A DNA stretch of 45,639 nucleotides, taken from Bacteroidales bacterium (GTDB lineage Bacteria > Bacteroidota > Bacteroidia > Bacteroidales > Bacteroidaceae). The translations under genes and the position numbers were made by a program. The DNA lies in assembly GCA_015654535.1 (NCBI GenBank), contig JAATGU010000057.1, forward strand, positions 1 through 45,639, read 5' to 3'. The notes below the pieces were generated by a model. That model searched no databases and was not told where the DNA came from. It worked only from the letters and a program-made list of their open reading frames with translations. Of the stretch, positions 36,203 through 44,026 are shown in pieces (position 1 is the first letter of the stretch; the number at the start of each line of letters is the position of its first letter).

Positions 36203-36736
36203 ATGAATGCTTTAGAAATTATAAATAAATATTATACTATCGGTAAACAACGTGAGATATTGCTTGTACATAGTCGTTCTGTTGCTGATAAAGCTTTACA
36301 AATAGCTGTTAATCATTCCGAACTTCATTTGGATAAGATTTTTCTTGAAGAAGCAGCAATGGTACATGATATTGGAATCTTTTTGACTAACGCACCTGGA
36401 ATAAATTGTTTTGGCACAGAACCATATATTTGTCATGGATATCTGGGTGCCGATTTGATTCGGAAGGAAGGATTTCCTCGTCATGCTTTAGTTTGTGAGC
36501 GTCATACAGGCGCAGGAATTCCCTTGTCTGATATTGAAAAGCAAGGATTGCCTCTCCCTCACCGCGATATGCTTCCTGTTAGTCTGGAGGAACAAGTGAT
36601 CTGTTTTGCCGATAAATTCTTTTCAAAAACACATCTTGAGCGTGAAAAGAGTGTTGAGGCTGCTCGGAAAAGCATTGCAAAATATGGTGTTGACGGATTA
36701 AATCGTTTTGATAAATGGTGTGTGCTCTTTCTCTAG
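36203..36736 (+). CDS. HD-domain phosphohydrolase
   Basis: This 177-residue HD-superfamily protein has the metal-binding motifs HSRSVADKAL near 24, AAMVHDIGIF near 51 (the His-Asp pair), CHGYLGADLI near 75 and CERHTGAGI near 97. Such single-domain HD proteins hydrolyse nucleotides or other phosphate esters, and this compact form is often annotated only as an HD hydrolase. No fused domain helps define the substrate. The lptD-like gene begins 88 bp downstream with its own probable promoter. Confidence 0.82.
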   Translation: MNALEIINKYYTIGKQREILLVHSRSVADKALQIAVNHSELHLDKIFLEEAAMVHDIGIFLTNAPGINCFGTEPYICHGYLGADLIRKEGFPRHALVCERHTGAGIPLSDIEKQGLPLPHRDMLPVSLEEQVICFADKFFSKTHLEREKSVEAARKSIAKYGVDGLNRFDKWCVLFL

Positions 36737-36790
36737 TTTAAAAAAATAATTAAATAAACTGAAAGTCGTTCATATTTGGTGGAGAATGCT

Positions 36791-36798
36791 TACTTTTG
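36791..36798 (+). promoter_or_regulatory. lptD-like gene promoter, -7 box
   Basis: TACTTTTG matches TAnnTTTG and lies 27 bp before the ATG at 36825. It falls inside the longer frame from 36786, which argues for the later start. Confidence 0.5.
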
Positions 36799-36824
36799 CC
36801 CGTCAAAGCGTAAATGCAAATTTA

Positions 36825-39521
36825 ATGACGTCATTTAAAGCAAAAACATATATTATTCCTTTATTTTTTCTTATCGTGACTTTTTCGCTTTCTGATGGGG
36901 CACAAGCTCAAAGAAAAAAGCGGGGAACAGAGCCTACCGATACGATTAAAGCTGATACTGTGTCTAAAGATTCACTGTCTCTAAAACCTGCAAAAAAGAA
37001 GCAAGCATTGGATGCTCCGGTTGTGTATGAAGCCAGTGATTCCATAGTCTTTACCAAAGATGGGTATGCTCACTTATATGGAAAAGGGAAGGTGAACTAT
37101 CAAAAAATAGAACTTCAGTCCGAAATTATCTCAATGAATATGGATAGCAGTACCGTATATGCTCGTGGAGTGCCAGATTCACTGGGAGTTATTACTGGTG
37201 CACCGGTCTTTAAAGATGGAGAGACGCCCTATAATTCTAAATCCATCCATTATAATTTTAAAAGCAAACGAGGATTTATAAAAGATGTGGTTACCAAGCA
37301 GGGTGAAGGGTATGTTACAAGTTATAATGCAAAAAAAAGCATGAATGATGATTTGTTTATGGAGGATGGTAAATATACAACCTGTGATCATCATGAGCAT
37401 CCGCATTTTTATTTGCAACTGACACGTGCCAAAGTAAAACCTAAAAAAAATGTAGTCTTCGGTCCAGCTTATTTAGTAGTAGAGGATGTTCCTTTACCCA
37501 TTGCTGTTCCTTTTGGATTTTTTCCTTTCACCAGTAGTTATTCTTCAGGATTTATTATGCCTACTTATGGAGACGAACTCAACCGTGGTTTTTATTTGCG
37601 TGATGGTGGGTATTATTTTGCTATTAGTGATTATATGGATTTGAAACTAACAGGTGAAATATTCACAAAAGGTTCTTGGGGACTTGGAGCAGAGACAAGC
37701 TATAATAAAAGATACAAGTATTCCGGTACATTGAGTACCAATTATCAGGTAACGAAGACAGGGGACAAAAACATGCCTGATTATGCTGTTTCTAAAGATT
37801 TTAAGATAAACTGGTCCCACCGGCAAGATGCTAAAGCCAGTCCGAATAGTACTTTTTCTGCTAGTGTAAACTTTGCAACTAGTAGTTACGAAAAAACAAA
37901 TCTGGGAAGTTACTACGATCCTTCAATGTATTCTCAGAATACCAAAACCTCCAGTGTGAGTTATACCCGAAGCTTTCCAGATCAAAAGCTTACTTTATCC
38001 AGTACCTTTAATATTGCTCAGCGAACCAAGGATTCTACGCTGGCTGTTACCTTACCGGACTTGAATATATCTATGAGTCGTATCTTTCCTTTCAAACGTA
38101 AGAAAGCGGTAGGCTCAGAACGTTGGTATGAGAAAATTTCAATGAGCTATGCCGGACAATTGAAGAATAGTATTACCACAAAAGAAGATAAATTCTTTAA
38201 ATCCAGCTTAATAAAGGATTGGCAAAATGCCGTGAACCATAGCATTCCCGTTAGTGCGACTTTTGCCTTGTTCAAGTACTTCAATGTGACTCCTTCTTTT
38301 AATTATACAGAACGTTGGTATAGTTCTAAAGTGAAGCAATCTTGGGATGATGAAACACAAGCAGTCAAGCGAGATACCACTTATGGATTCAATCGTGTGT
38401 ATAACTATAACATGAGTCTTGGTATAAGCACGAAACTATATGGATTTTATACACCCATAAAAGCTTTATTTGGAGATAAATATCAAATCCGTCACGTTAT
38501 TACGCCAACGATCAGTATTAGCGCACAGCCCGACTTTGGAGCCCGACATTATGGATATTGGAATACCTATACTTATACAGACTCAAATGGCGAAGTTCAG
38601 ACAAAAGAATATTCTCCTTATGAAGGAGCTCTTTTTGGTGTACCTGGTAAAGGTAAGCAAGGAAATATCAGTTTTGATGTGTCTAATAATGTGGAAATGA
38701 AAATTAAATCTTCTCAAGATTCCACACGTAAGGTTAGTTTGATTGATGAACTTGGCGGAAGCATGTCTTATAATATGGCTGCGGAAACAAAACCATGGAG
38801 TGATTTATCTATGCGTCTACGTCTTAAATTCTCTAAAAAATATACATTAAATTTGAGTACATCTTTCGCTACTTATGCTTATCAGTTTGATAAAAACGGA
38901 ACAGTTTATGTGGGAGACAGGACAGAGTGGTCCTATGGACGTTTTGGACGATTCCAAGGTGCTGGCAGTTCTTTTTCTTATACGTTAAATAATGATACCT
39001 GGAAAAATTTATTTAGCAAGAAAGAGGAGAAGAAAGAAAATAAGGATAAGCCGCCAACTGATGAAAAAGCTGTAGAGAAAGGTAATCAAGAGGATGGTAA
39101 GGATAACAAAGAGAAAAAAGCAAAGGTAAATGAAGATGGATATCTTCCTTTCAAAATGCCTTGGTCATTTTCGCTTTCTTATTCCTTTAACCTTAGAGAG
39201 AATTCCGCTGCTCAGATCAATGAAAAAACAATGCGTTATCCATATAAGCTCACTCATACACTAAGTGGATCGGGTAATATAAAGTTATCGGATAAATGGG
39301 CCTTTAATTTCCAGGGTTCATATGATTTTGATGCCCATCAGATAGCTCAGACAACTTGCAATATTACCCGGGATCTTCACTGTTGGAGTATGACTTGTAG
39401 TTTGTCTCCATTTGGTATCTATCGTTCGTATAACTTTTCTATCCGTGCCAATTCCAGTATGTTACAGGACTTGAAGTGGGAACAGCGAAGTAGCGCTTCG
39501 TCCAATATCAAATGGTATTAG
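36825..39521 (+). CDS. lptD: LptD-like outer-membrane LPS-assembly protein
   Basis: LptD forms the outer-membrane channel that inserts lipopolysaccharide. I use the ATG at 36825 (898 residues), because it begins directly with a signal peptide (MTSFKAKTYIIPLFFLIVTF) and a -7 box lies just upstream; the ATG at 36786 is the alternative. An OstA/LptA-like periplasmic domain (about 65-200; GKVNYQKIELQSEIISMNMD) precedes a large beta-barrel with alternating aromatic strands and a C-terminal aromatic residue (NIKWY). PLPIAVPFGFFPFTSSYSSG near 225 is the most LptD-like stretch. A Lys/Glu-rich insert at about 740-775 (KKEEKKENKDKPP) is probably a flexible loop. The assignment rests on architecture and recalled Bacteroidetes annotation. 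Confidence 0.8.
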   Translation: MTSFKAKTYIIPLFFLIVTFSLSDGAQAQRKKRGTEPTDTIKADTVSKDSLSLKPAKKKQALDAPVVYEASDSIVFTKDGYAHLYGKGKVNYQKIELQSEIISMNMDSSTVYARGVPDSLGVITGAPVFKDGETPYNSKSIHYNFKSKRGFIKDVVTKQGEGYVTSYNAKKSMNDDLFMEDGKYTTCDHHEHPHFYLQLTRAKVKPKKNVVFGPAYLVVEDVPLPIAVPFGFFPFTSSYSSGFIMPTYGDELNRGFYLRDGGYYFAISDYMDLKLTGEIFTKGSWGLGAETSYNKRYKYSGTLSTNYQVTKTGDKNMPDYAVSKDFKINWSHRQDAKASPNSTFSASVNFATSSYEKTNLGSYYDPSMYSQNTKTSSVSYTRSFPDQKLTLSSTFNIAQRTKDSTLAVTLPDLNISMSRIFPFKRKKAVGSERWYEKISMSYAGQLKNSITTKEDKFFKSSLIKDWQNAVNHSIPVSATFALFKYFNVTPSFNYTERWYSSKVKQSWDDETQAVKRDTTYGFNRVYNYNMSLGISTKLYGFYTPIKALFGDKYQIRHVITPTISISAQPDFGARHYGYWNTYTYTDSNGEVQTKEYSPYEGALFGVPGKGKQGNISFDVSNNVEMKIKSSQDSTRKVSLIDELGGSMSYNMAAETKPWSDLSMRLRLKFSKKYTLNLSTSFATYAYQFDKNGTVYVGDRTEWSYGRFGRFQGAGSSFSYTLNNDTWKNLFSKKEEKKENKDKPPTDEKAVEKGNQEDGKDNKEKKAKVNEDGYLPFKMPWSFSLSYSFNLRENSAAQINEKTMRYPYKLTHTLSGSGNIKLSDKWAFNFQGSYDFDAHQIAQTTCNITRDLHCWSMTCSLSPFGIYRSYNFSIRANSSMLQDLKWEQRSSASSNIKWY

Positions 39522-39537
39522 TAGAGCTGAAAGTTTT

Positions 39538-40200
39538 TTACCAGACTATCGGTTCTTGTTGATGTGCCCGCAGATATTCGTTCGCTTTACTGAAATGCCC
39601 GTTCCCGAAGAATCCTCTATAAGCAGAGAGAGGGGAAGGGTGAGCAGAGGTTAGTATCAAATGCTTTTTTCGGTCAATTACCGCACCTTTCTTTTGCGCA
39701 TAAGATCCCCACAAAAGAAAAACCAAATGCTCGCGTTCTTCAGCCAAGTGACGGATGGCTGCATCGGTAAATTCTTCCCAACCTTTATTTTGATGTGAAC
39801 CAGCCTGATGAGCCCGTACTGTGAGTGTAGCGTTCATTAGTAATACTCCTTGTTCGGTCCATCTGGTAAGATTTCCACTTGTAGGAGTGGAAGTACCCAA
39901 ATCACTTTGTATTTCCTTAAATATATTTTGTAATGAAGGAGGAAACGGCACACCATCATTTACAGAAAAGCACAGACCATGAGCCTGTCCTGGTTCATGA
40001 TACGGATCTTGTCCGATAATAACCACCTTTACTTTGTTAAATGGGCAACTATTAAATGCATTGAAAATAAGCTTTCCTGGAGGATAAACCGAATAGTGAG
40101 TGTATTCTTTCTTTACGAAATCGGTCAGTCTATAAAAATAATCTTTTTCAAATTCCGGTGCCAGATGTTCTTTCCAACTCTCTTCTATTTGTACGTTCAT
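39538..40200 (-). CDS. ung: Uracil-DNA glycosylase
   Basis: Ung removes uracil from DNA, starting base-excision repair. The 220-residue protein has the family-1 motifs: GQDPYH at 63-68 with the catalytic D65, the uracil-pocket GVLLMNATLTV near 115, LLWGSYAQKKG near 160, and the DNA-intercalation loop HPSPLSAYRGF near 187 (catalytic His). The length is typical. It is convergent with the lptD-like gene, with 16 bp between stops, and has a -7 box TAAATTTG on the minus strand at 40259-40252. Confidence 0.97.
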   Translation of the reverse strand: MNVQIEESWKEHLAPEFEKDYFYRLTDFVKKEYTHYSVYPPGKLIFNAFNSCPFNKVKVVIIGQDPYHEPGQAHGLCFSVNDGVPFPPSLQNIFKEIQSDLGTSTPTSGNLTRWTEQGVLLMNATLTVRAHQAGSHQNKGWEEFTDAAIRHLAEEREHLVFLLWGSYAQKKGAVIDRKKHLILTSAHPSPLSAYRGFFGNGHFSKANEYLRAHQQEPIVW

Positions 40201-40251
40201 TTACTTTTAAATTAAGGACATAAATAGGTCTTTTTTAATTTTTATTGTAGG

Positions 40252-40259
40252 CAAATTTA
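40252..40259 (-). promoter_or_regulatory. ung promoter, -7 box
   Basis: On the minus strand TAAATTTG matches TAnnTTTG, 51 bp before the ung ATG. No clear -33 box is seen. Confidence 0.45.
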
Positions 40260-40344
40260 CATAAAAATCTTCTAATTATAAGTGTTGCTAATAAAAAAAC
40301 AATGTTTTTATAGAAGAATATTAGGAAGCTCCCAAATATTTATG

Positions 40345-40352
40345 TACTTTTG
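40345..40352 (+). promoter_or_regulatory. tRNA-Arg promoter, -7 box
   Basis: TACTTTTG matches TAnnTTTG and lies 13 bp before the mature tRNA 5' end, as expected for a stand-alone tRNA gene. Confidence 0.6.
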
Positions 40353-40365
40353 TTCTCGCTAATAA

Positions 40366-40438
40366 GGTTCCGTAGCTTAGCGAATAGAGCGTCAGATTCC
40401 GGTTCTGAAGGTCGTGGGTTTGAATCCCACCGGGATCA
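40366..40438 (+). tRNA. tRNA-Arg (anticodon CCG)
   Basis: The cloverleaf is complete. The acceptor stem is 40366-40372 with 40431-40437 (two G-U pairs). The D arm GCTT/GAGC is 40375-40390. The anticodon stem TCAGA/TCTGA flanks the loop TTCCGGT with anticodon CCG at 40399-40401. The T arm is GTGGG-TTTGAAT-CCCAC. The discriminator is A40438. CCA is not encoded. It reads CGG codons. Confidence 0.95.
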
Positions 40439-40693
40439 CAAAATAAGGGCTTTTCATTTGTAGAGGTCGTCCCCCCCTAGATTCCATTTAACTGTGGAAT
40501 TGAGTCTTTTCCTTCTTCTGTAGAACTTACTAAAATCAAAACATAATTTCTCTGTATCGCATTTGGCATTATTAACTCATTTAAAAGGAATTGGTTTGAT
40601 CTTTTTTTCTGAATATAATAACTTTTCAAAGATTCCAATAAAGAAGACTACTTTAAAGTATGGATATGATTTATCTTTATATGAAAAAGGTAA
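40439..40693. other. Spacer downstream of tRNA-Arg without a confident gene
   Basis: The spacer contains a C7 tract near 40472-40478 and AT-rich sequence. Open stretches of about 40-66 codons without good starts occur on both strands (for example 40524-40721 plus), but I recognise no family. No duplicated tRNA 3' end or integrase was found. Confidence 0.45.
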
Positions 40694-41524
40694 TTATTTC
40701 TTTGGCAACAAGGCACGTTGAATCAATTTTGCATATTCATCGGCAATGTTTTCGGAAGTAAAATCGTCTATTTTTAAATATTTTTTTAGAGACTTTTTGG
40801 TAATGCCACCTGGTTGAACCATTGGCAAAGCGGGGATACCAAGGAATTCTGATTTCTTAAAAAAGTTATATTCATTTAGAATAAAATCTGTGGGAAAAGT
40901 ACCGAAAATGACTATTAAATCGGGCTTTACAAGCTCTATTTCTTGATGAATAATGTTTTTATAGCTTGGACTATACTCTTTTGCTAATTGTTTTGAACCT
41001 TCTCCTTTGGTAGAAAATTTATTACCAGGAGTGAGATATATTCCTAAATCAGCACTAACTAGCTGATTGAATATCCGATAATATAAATTACCCTGATTGG
41101 ATTCTCTGAATTGTTTTTCATGAACAGAAAAGGGGCTTGAAACAACAATATCATGACATTTTATGTAAGAATCTGCTCTCAATGGATCTTGAGTAATGAA
41201 CATCACAACCGGCCGATCCGGTTTTATGTTCATCCAAGTGGGTAAATCAAATCCTATTTGGCTATATTGTGAAATATTTGTTAGGGAGGTATTTGCAGGT
41301 GACATACAAATGCTGGTAGTGTCGGATTGATTTCTGAAAGGTTTGCCTAAAGTGGTAAAATGATCTTGCCATTCATCATAAGTTTTATCGAAATTATCCC
41401 TCATATCATTGTATCGAGCTTCTATTTCACCTTTCAAAGTGTTTCCCAGAATATTGTCTAAAATGAATTTAGGAATAGCAGTTTCTAATTTACAGTCTTT
41501 GTTACAAAAAAGTTCTTTTATCAT
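40694..41524 (-). CDS. Hypothetical protein with uracil-DNA-glycosylase-like motifs
   Basis: I do not recognise this as a named family. The ATG at 41524 (MIKELFCNKDCKL, 276 residues) is preferred to a TTG at 41533. Three segments in the second half are spaced like motifs of the UDG superfamily fold. They are a buried strand with RPVVMFITQDPLRADSY near 104-120 (compare GQDPYH), KPDLIVIFGTFPTDFIL near 205-221 (compare the strand before the uracil pocket), and IPALPMVQPGGITKKSL near 233-249, where Ung has HPSP. The expected catalytic His is not present in the last motif, so a glycosylase activity is doubtful. The N-terminal 95 residues have no resemblance I can name. A -7 box (TACTTTTG) precedes it. 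It lies beside the tRNA and near ung. Confidence 0.6.
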   Translation of the reverse strand: MIKELFCNKDCKLETAIPKFILDNILGNTLKGEIEARYNDMRDNFDKTYDEWQDHFTTLGKPFRNQSDTTSICMSPANTSLTNISQYSQIGFDLPTWMNIKPDRPVVMFITQDPLRADSYIKCHDIVVSSPFSVHEKQFRESNQGNLYYRIFNQLVSADLGIYLTPGNKFSTKGEGSKQLAKEYSPSYKNIIHQEIELVKPDLIVIFGTFPTDFILNEYNFFKKSEFLGIPALPMVQPGGITKKSLKKYLKIDDFTSENIADEYAKLIQRALLPKK

Positions 41525-41552
41525 TGTTCTCAATATTGGGTTATAATTAGCA

Positions 41553-41560
41553 CAAAAGTA
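41553..41560 (-). promoter_or_regulatory. Promoter -7 box for the UDG-like gene
   Basis: On the minus strand TACTTTTG matches TAnnTTTG, 28 bp before the ATG at 41524. This supports separate transcription from the mltF-like gene upstream. Confidence 0.5.
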
Positions 41561-41590
41561 CTATTATTTATTCAGTAAACTAAGGATTTC

Positions 41591-42970
41591 TTATTTCTTA
41601 ATTTTTTTCTTATAAACATTATACCTGGAATTAATGTCCCGGACAAAGTTATATGTTTCTATTCCGCGAAAATAACCATTCTTACAGACAGGATCGGAAA
41701 AATATTCTTCATTACTTTTTAGGAGAATATAGACCTCCACATTATTGAGCCACACGTTTTTTTTCTTTCCATATTTTTCGGCCAGAGCCATTGCATCATA
41801 GATATGTCCTAGTCCGGCATTGTATGCGGCAAGAATAAAGTTCACTCGTTCTTTTTTATTGGGGATCATACTGAAACAATTATTTGTGGCAGCAATATAT
41901 TTCACGGCAGCCTTAATACTTTCTTCCGGATCTTGCTCTTTTCCGGGAGGCATCCCCATAGCCTTTGCGGTGGCAGGCATTAGTTGCATCAGTCCTCTTG
42001 CTCCAGCCCATGAGATAGCTGACGTGTTGAAGTTTGATTCATTGTAGGCCAATGAAGCCAGCAATCGCCAGTCCCAACTAATTTTTTTTGAATACTTCTT
42101 AAATAGTTGGTCATAGTGAGATATTTTTCCGTCGCGGATGGAAAGAATAGGAGAGTGAATAGTCATTTTACTAATCTCAAAATATTTTTTAGAACTTGCG
42201 GTATAGGCTGTAGAAGTTATGTTTTTCTTATACCATTTGTTTGCTGCTCTTGCCAGGATCGGACAATCTTTTCGTACAGCCCAAGATGCCCGTTGGTCAA
42301 AACTGACGGACAATTTGATATAAATATTAGAATAATAAGTGGCATTCATCCGGGCAAGGTCATTATCACAGATAGTATAAGGAATCTTTCCTTTGGACAC
42401 CTGAGTAATGAGATCTTCCGCTGTGACACTATCACTTTCCACTTTATGGATACGGATTCCTCCACCCAATTCTTTGTCCAGATTAACTAGTCGGTTATAA
42501 TATTTTCCAGGTTTTACGTAAACATCTTTTCCAACTAATTGAACGACATTGGTCAGTGGTTTTGTCTTTCCTCCGGTTCGCTGCACCACTACCTGATGAG
42601 TGATTACTTCTTGTCCACAATAAGTCAGACTATCTTTCATTTCTTTGGTCACCGGTAAATTATAGGCGATCATATCTCCCTCACCTTTTCTTAATTTACT
42701 GACCAATTCAGGAATATTCTTTGCCACCTTTACTCGTAACTTTAACCCCAGCGAATGAGCAAATTGTTCGCTAAGTTCATACTGGAATCCCATGGTTTGG
42801 CCACGGTAAATAAAATAGGAGGTAGAACTATAGAGGGTAAGGACCACCAATTCTCCACTGTCTTTTATCTGAGGAAGATCGTAAACGTTCGCATCTTTTT
42901 GGCCTGTGTGTCCATTCTTACAGGCAAGTAGTGAGAAGAGCAAAAAGGAGATGATGAGGAGTTTACGCAT
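41591..42970 (-). CDS. mltF: Membrane-bound lytic transglycosylase F-like lipoprotein
   Basis: MltF-type enzymes cleave peptidoglycan glycan strands to 1,6-anhydro products. This 459-residue protein has a lipoprotein signal with lipobox LLAC (Cys17). A periplasmic amino-acid-binding-like domain (SBP_bac_3, about 35-270) follows, then a GEWL-type SLT domain (about 290-430) with the catalytic Glu E311 in AYNESNF. The family motifs GARGLMQLMPATAKAMG near 321 and AAYNAGLGHI near 380 are present. The two-domain layout is the MltF hallmark; the N-terminal domain may sense muropeptides. It lies 15 bp downstream of the uridine kinase gene, probably in the same operon. Confidence 0.9.
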   Translation of the reverse strand: MRKLLIISFLLFSLLACKNGHTGQKDANVYDLPQIKDSGELVVLTLYSSTSYFIYRGQTMGFQYELSEQFAHSLGLKLRVKVAKNIPELVSKLRKGEGDMIAYNLPVTKEMKDSLTYCGQEVITHQVVVQRTGGKTKPLTNVVQLVGKDVYVKPGKYYNRLVNLDKELGGGIRIHKVESDSVTAEDLITQVSKGKIPYTICDNDLARMNATYYSNIYIKLSVSFDQRASWAVRKDCPILARAANKWYKKNITSTAYTASSKKYFEISKMTIHSPILSIRDGKISHYDQLFKKYSKKISWDWRLLASLAYNESNFNTSAISWAGARGLMQLMPATAKAMGMPPGKEQDPEESIKAAVKYIAATNNCFSMIPNKKERVNFILAAYNAGLGHIYDAMALAEKYGKKKNVWLNNVEVYILLKSNEEYFSDPVCKNGYFRGIETYNFVRDINSRYNVYKKKIKK

Positions 42971-42985
42971 ACATCCTGATTTATT

Positions 42986-43603
42986 TTATTTTGAGAGTTT
43001 GAGATTCTTTTCAATATACATTGTTAAGATATCAATGGCTATTTGATTGTTTCCCCCTTGAGGAATAATTAAGTCGGCGTATCGTTTAGTCGGCTCAATA
43101 AATTGTTGGTGCATTGGTTTCAATACCCGGGTATATCTTTCCATCACCATTGTAGCTGTACGCCCTCGCTCCACGACATCCCGATTGATTACCCGGATTA
43201 ATCTTTCGTCGGAATCGGCATCCACGAAAACTTTTAAATCCATCAGGTCACGTAATTTTTCATCACACAAAGCAAGAATACCCTCTATGATAATAACATC
43301 CCTTGGCTCAATGTGGATGGTCTCCGGTTGACGGGTGCAAGTGAGGTAAGAATAGGTAGGTTGCTCAATGCATTTTCCTTCTTTAAGCAATTGAACATGT
43401 TTGGATAGCAAATCCCATTCAAAAGAATCCGGATGATCAAAGTTAATAAACTGCCTTTCTTCCACAGGAACGTCGCTGCTGTCCTTGTAGTAGGAATCTT
43501 GCGGAAGTAAAACGACTTCTCCTTCGGGGAGACTCTCAAATATTTTACGGACAACGGTTGTTTTTCCTGAGCCAGTTCCGCCTGCTATACCTATTATTAA
43601 CAT
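42986..43603 (-). CDS. udk: Uridine kinase
   Basis: Udk phosphorylates uridine and cytidine in pyrimidine salvage. The 205-residue protein has the P-loop GGTGSGKTT at 8-16, the LPQDSYYKD substrate region near 33, FDHPDSFEWDLL near 54, and RDVIIIEGILAL near 100. The lid sequence is RDVVERGRTATMVMERY near 140. The length is standard. It is the first gene of the pair with mltF and is divergent from the Dabb-protein gene. Confidence 0.96.
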   Translation of the reverse strand: MLIIGIAGGTGSGKTTVVRKIFESLPEGEVVLLPQDSYYKDSSDVPVEERQFINFDHPDSFEWDLLSKHVQLLKEGKCIEQPTYSYLTCTRQPETIHIEPRDVIIIEGILALCDEKLRDLMDLKVFVDADSDERLIRVINRDVVERGRTATMVMERYTRVLKPMHQQFIEPTKRYADLIIPQGGNNQIAIDILTMYIEKNLKLSK

Positions 43604-43633
43604 GTGTTTATATTATATTTTAAAACAAATAAC

Positions 43634-43641
43634 TAATTTTG
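43634..43641 (+). promoter_or_regulatory. Promoter -7 box for the Dabb-dsbD unit
   Basis: TAATTTTG matches TAnnTTTG, 61 bp before the Dabb start codon. No clear -33 box is seen. Confidence 0.45.
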
Positions 43642-43702
43642 CACCCAATTCTTAGGTGAATCAGTTTACAAAAATAGAATAAATTAATTAATATAGCAAC
43701 GT

Positions 43703-44002
43703 ATGGTTAGACACATTGTATTATTCCAACTGAAAAAGATGGAAAGCGAGAGTAGTAAACTCTCTGTAATGAAACAATTTAAAGATGCGATTGAGGCTTT
43801 ACCTGTGCAGATTGAGGTAATTCGTAAGATCGAAGTAAAGTTTAACGTGAATCCGGCTGAAGCTTATGATATTGCTTTGGTAAGTGAATTTGATACGTTA
43901 GCTGACGTGGTTTTTTATGCAAAGCATCCTGCTCATATTACTGCCGGAAATATATTGGCCGATGTGAAGGAAAATCGTGCTTGTGTGGACTATGAATTTT
44001 AG
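43703..44002 (+). CDS. Dabb (stress-responsive A/B barrel) domain protein
   Basis: This 99-residue protein is a single ferredoxin-like alpha/beta barrel of the Dabb family. Conserved features are MVRHIVLFQLK at the N-terminus, VEVKF-like IEVKFNVNPAEAYDIALVSEF near 47-67, and YAKHPAHITA near 74-83, with the His residues typical of the family. Such proteins form dimers. Some relatives act in stress responses, others as cyclases in biosynthesis, so the role here is open. dsbD begins 25 bp downstream, probably co-transcribed. Confidence 0.85.
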   Translation: MVRHIVLFQLKKMESESSKLSVMKQFKDAIEALPVQIEVIRKIEVKFNVNPAEAYDIALVSEFDTLADVVFYAKHPAHITAGNILADVKENRACVDYEF

Positions 44003-44026
44003 TAATTTAACCTCCTCTATTTTAAA

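Noticed and set aside
40366..40438. Attachment site of an integrated element at tRNA-Arg
   Set aside because: No direct repeat of the tRNA 3' end and no integrase are present in the window.
40580..40693. In-frame open continuation after the stop of the UDG-like gene, suggesting a nonsense mutation
   Set aside because: About 38 codons without a stop is not unlikely by chance here, and the protein already ends with a plausible C-terminus.
40524..40721. A 66-codon open stretch on the plus strand as a gene remnant
   Set aside because: It has no start codon and no recognised family, and overlaps the end of the minus-strand gene. In AT-rich DNA this length can arise by chance.
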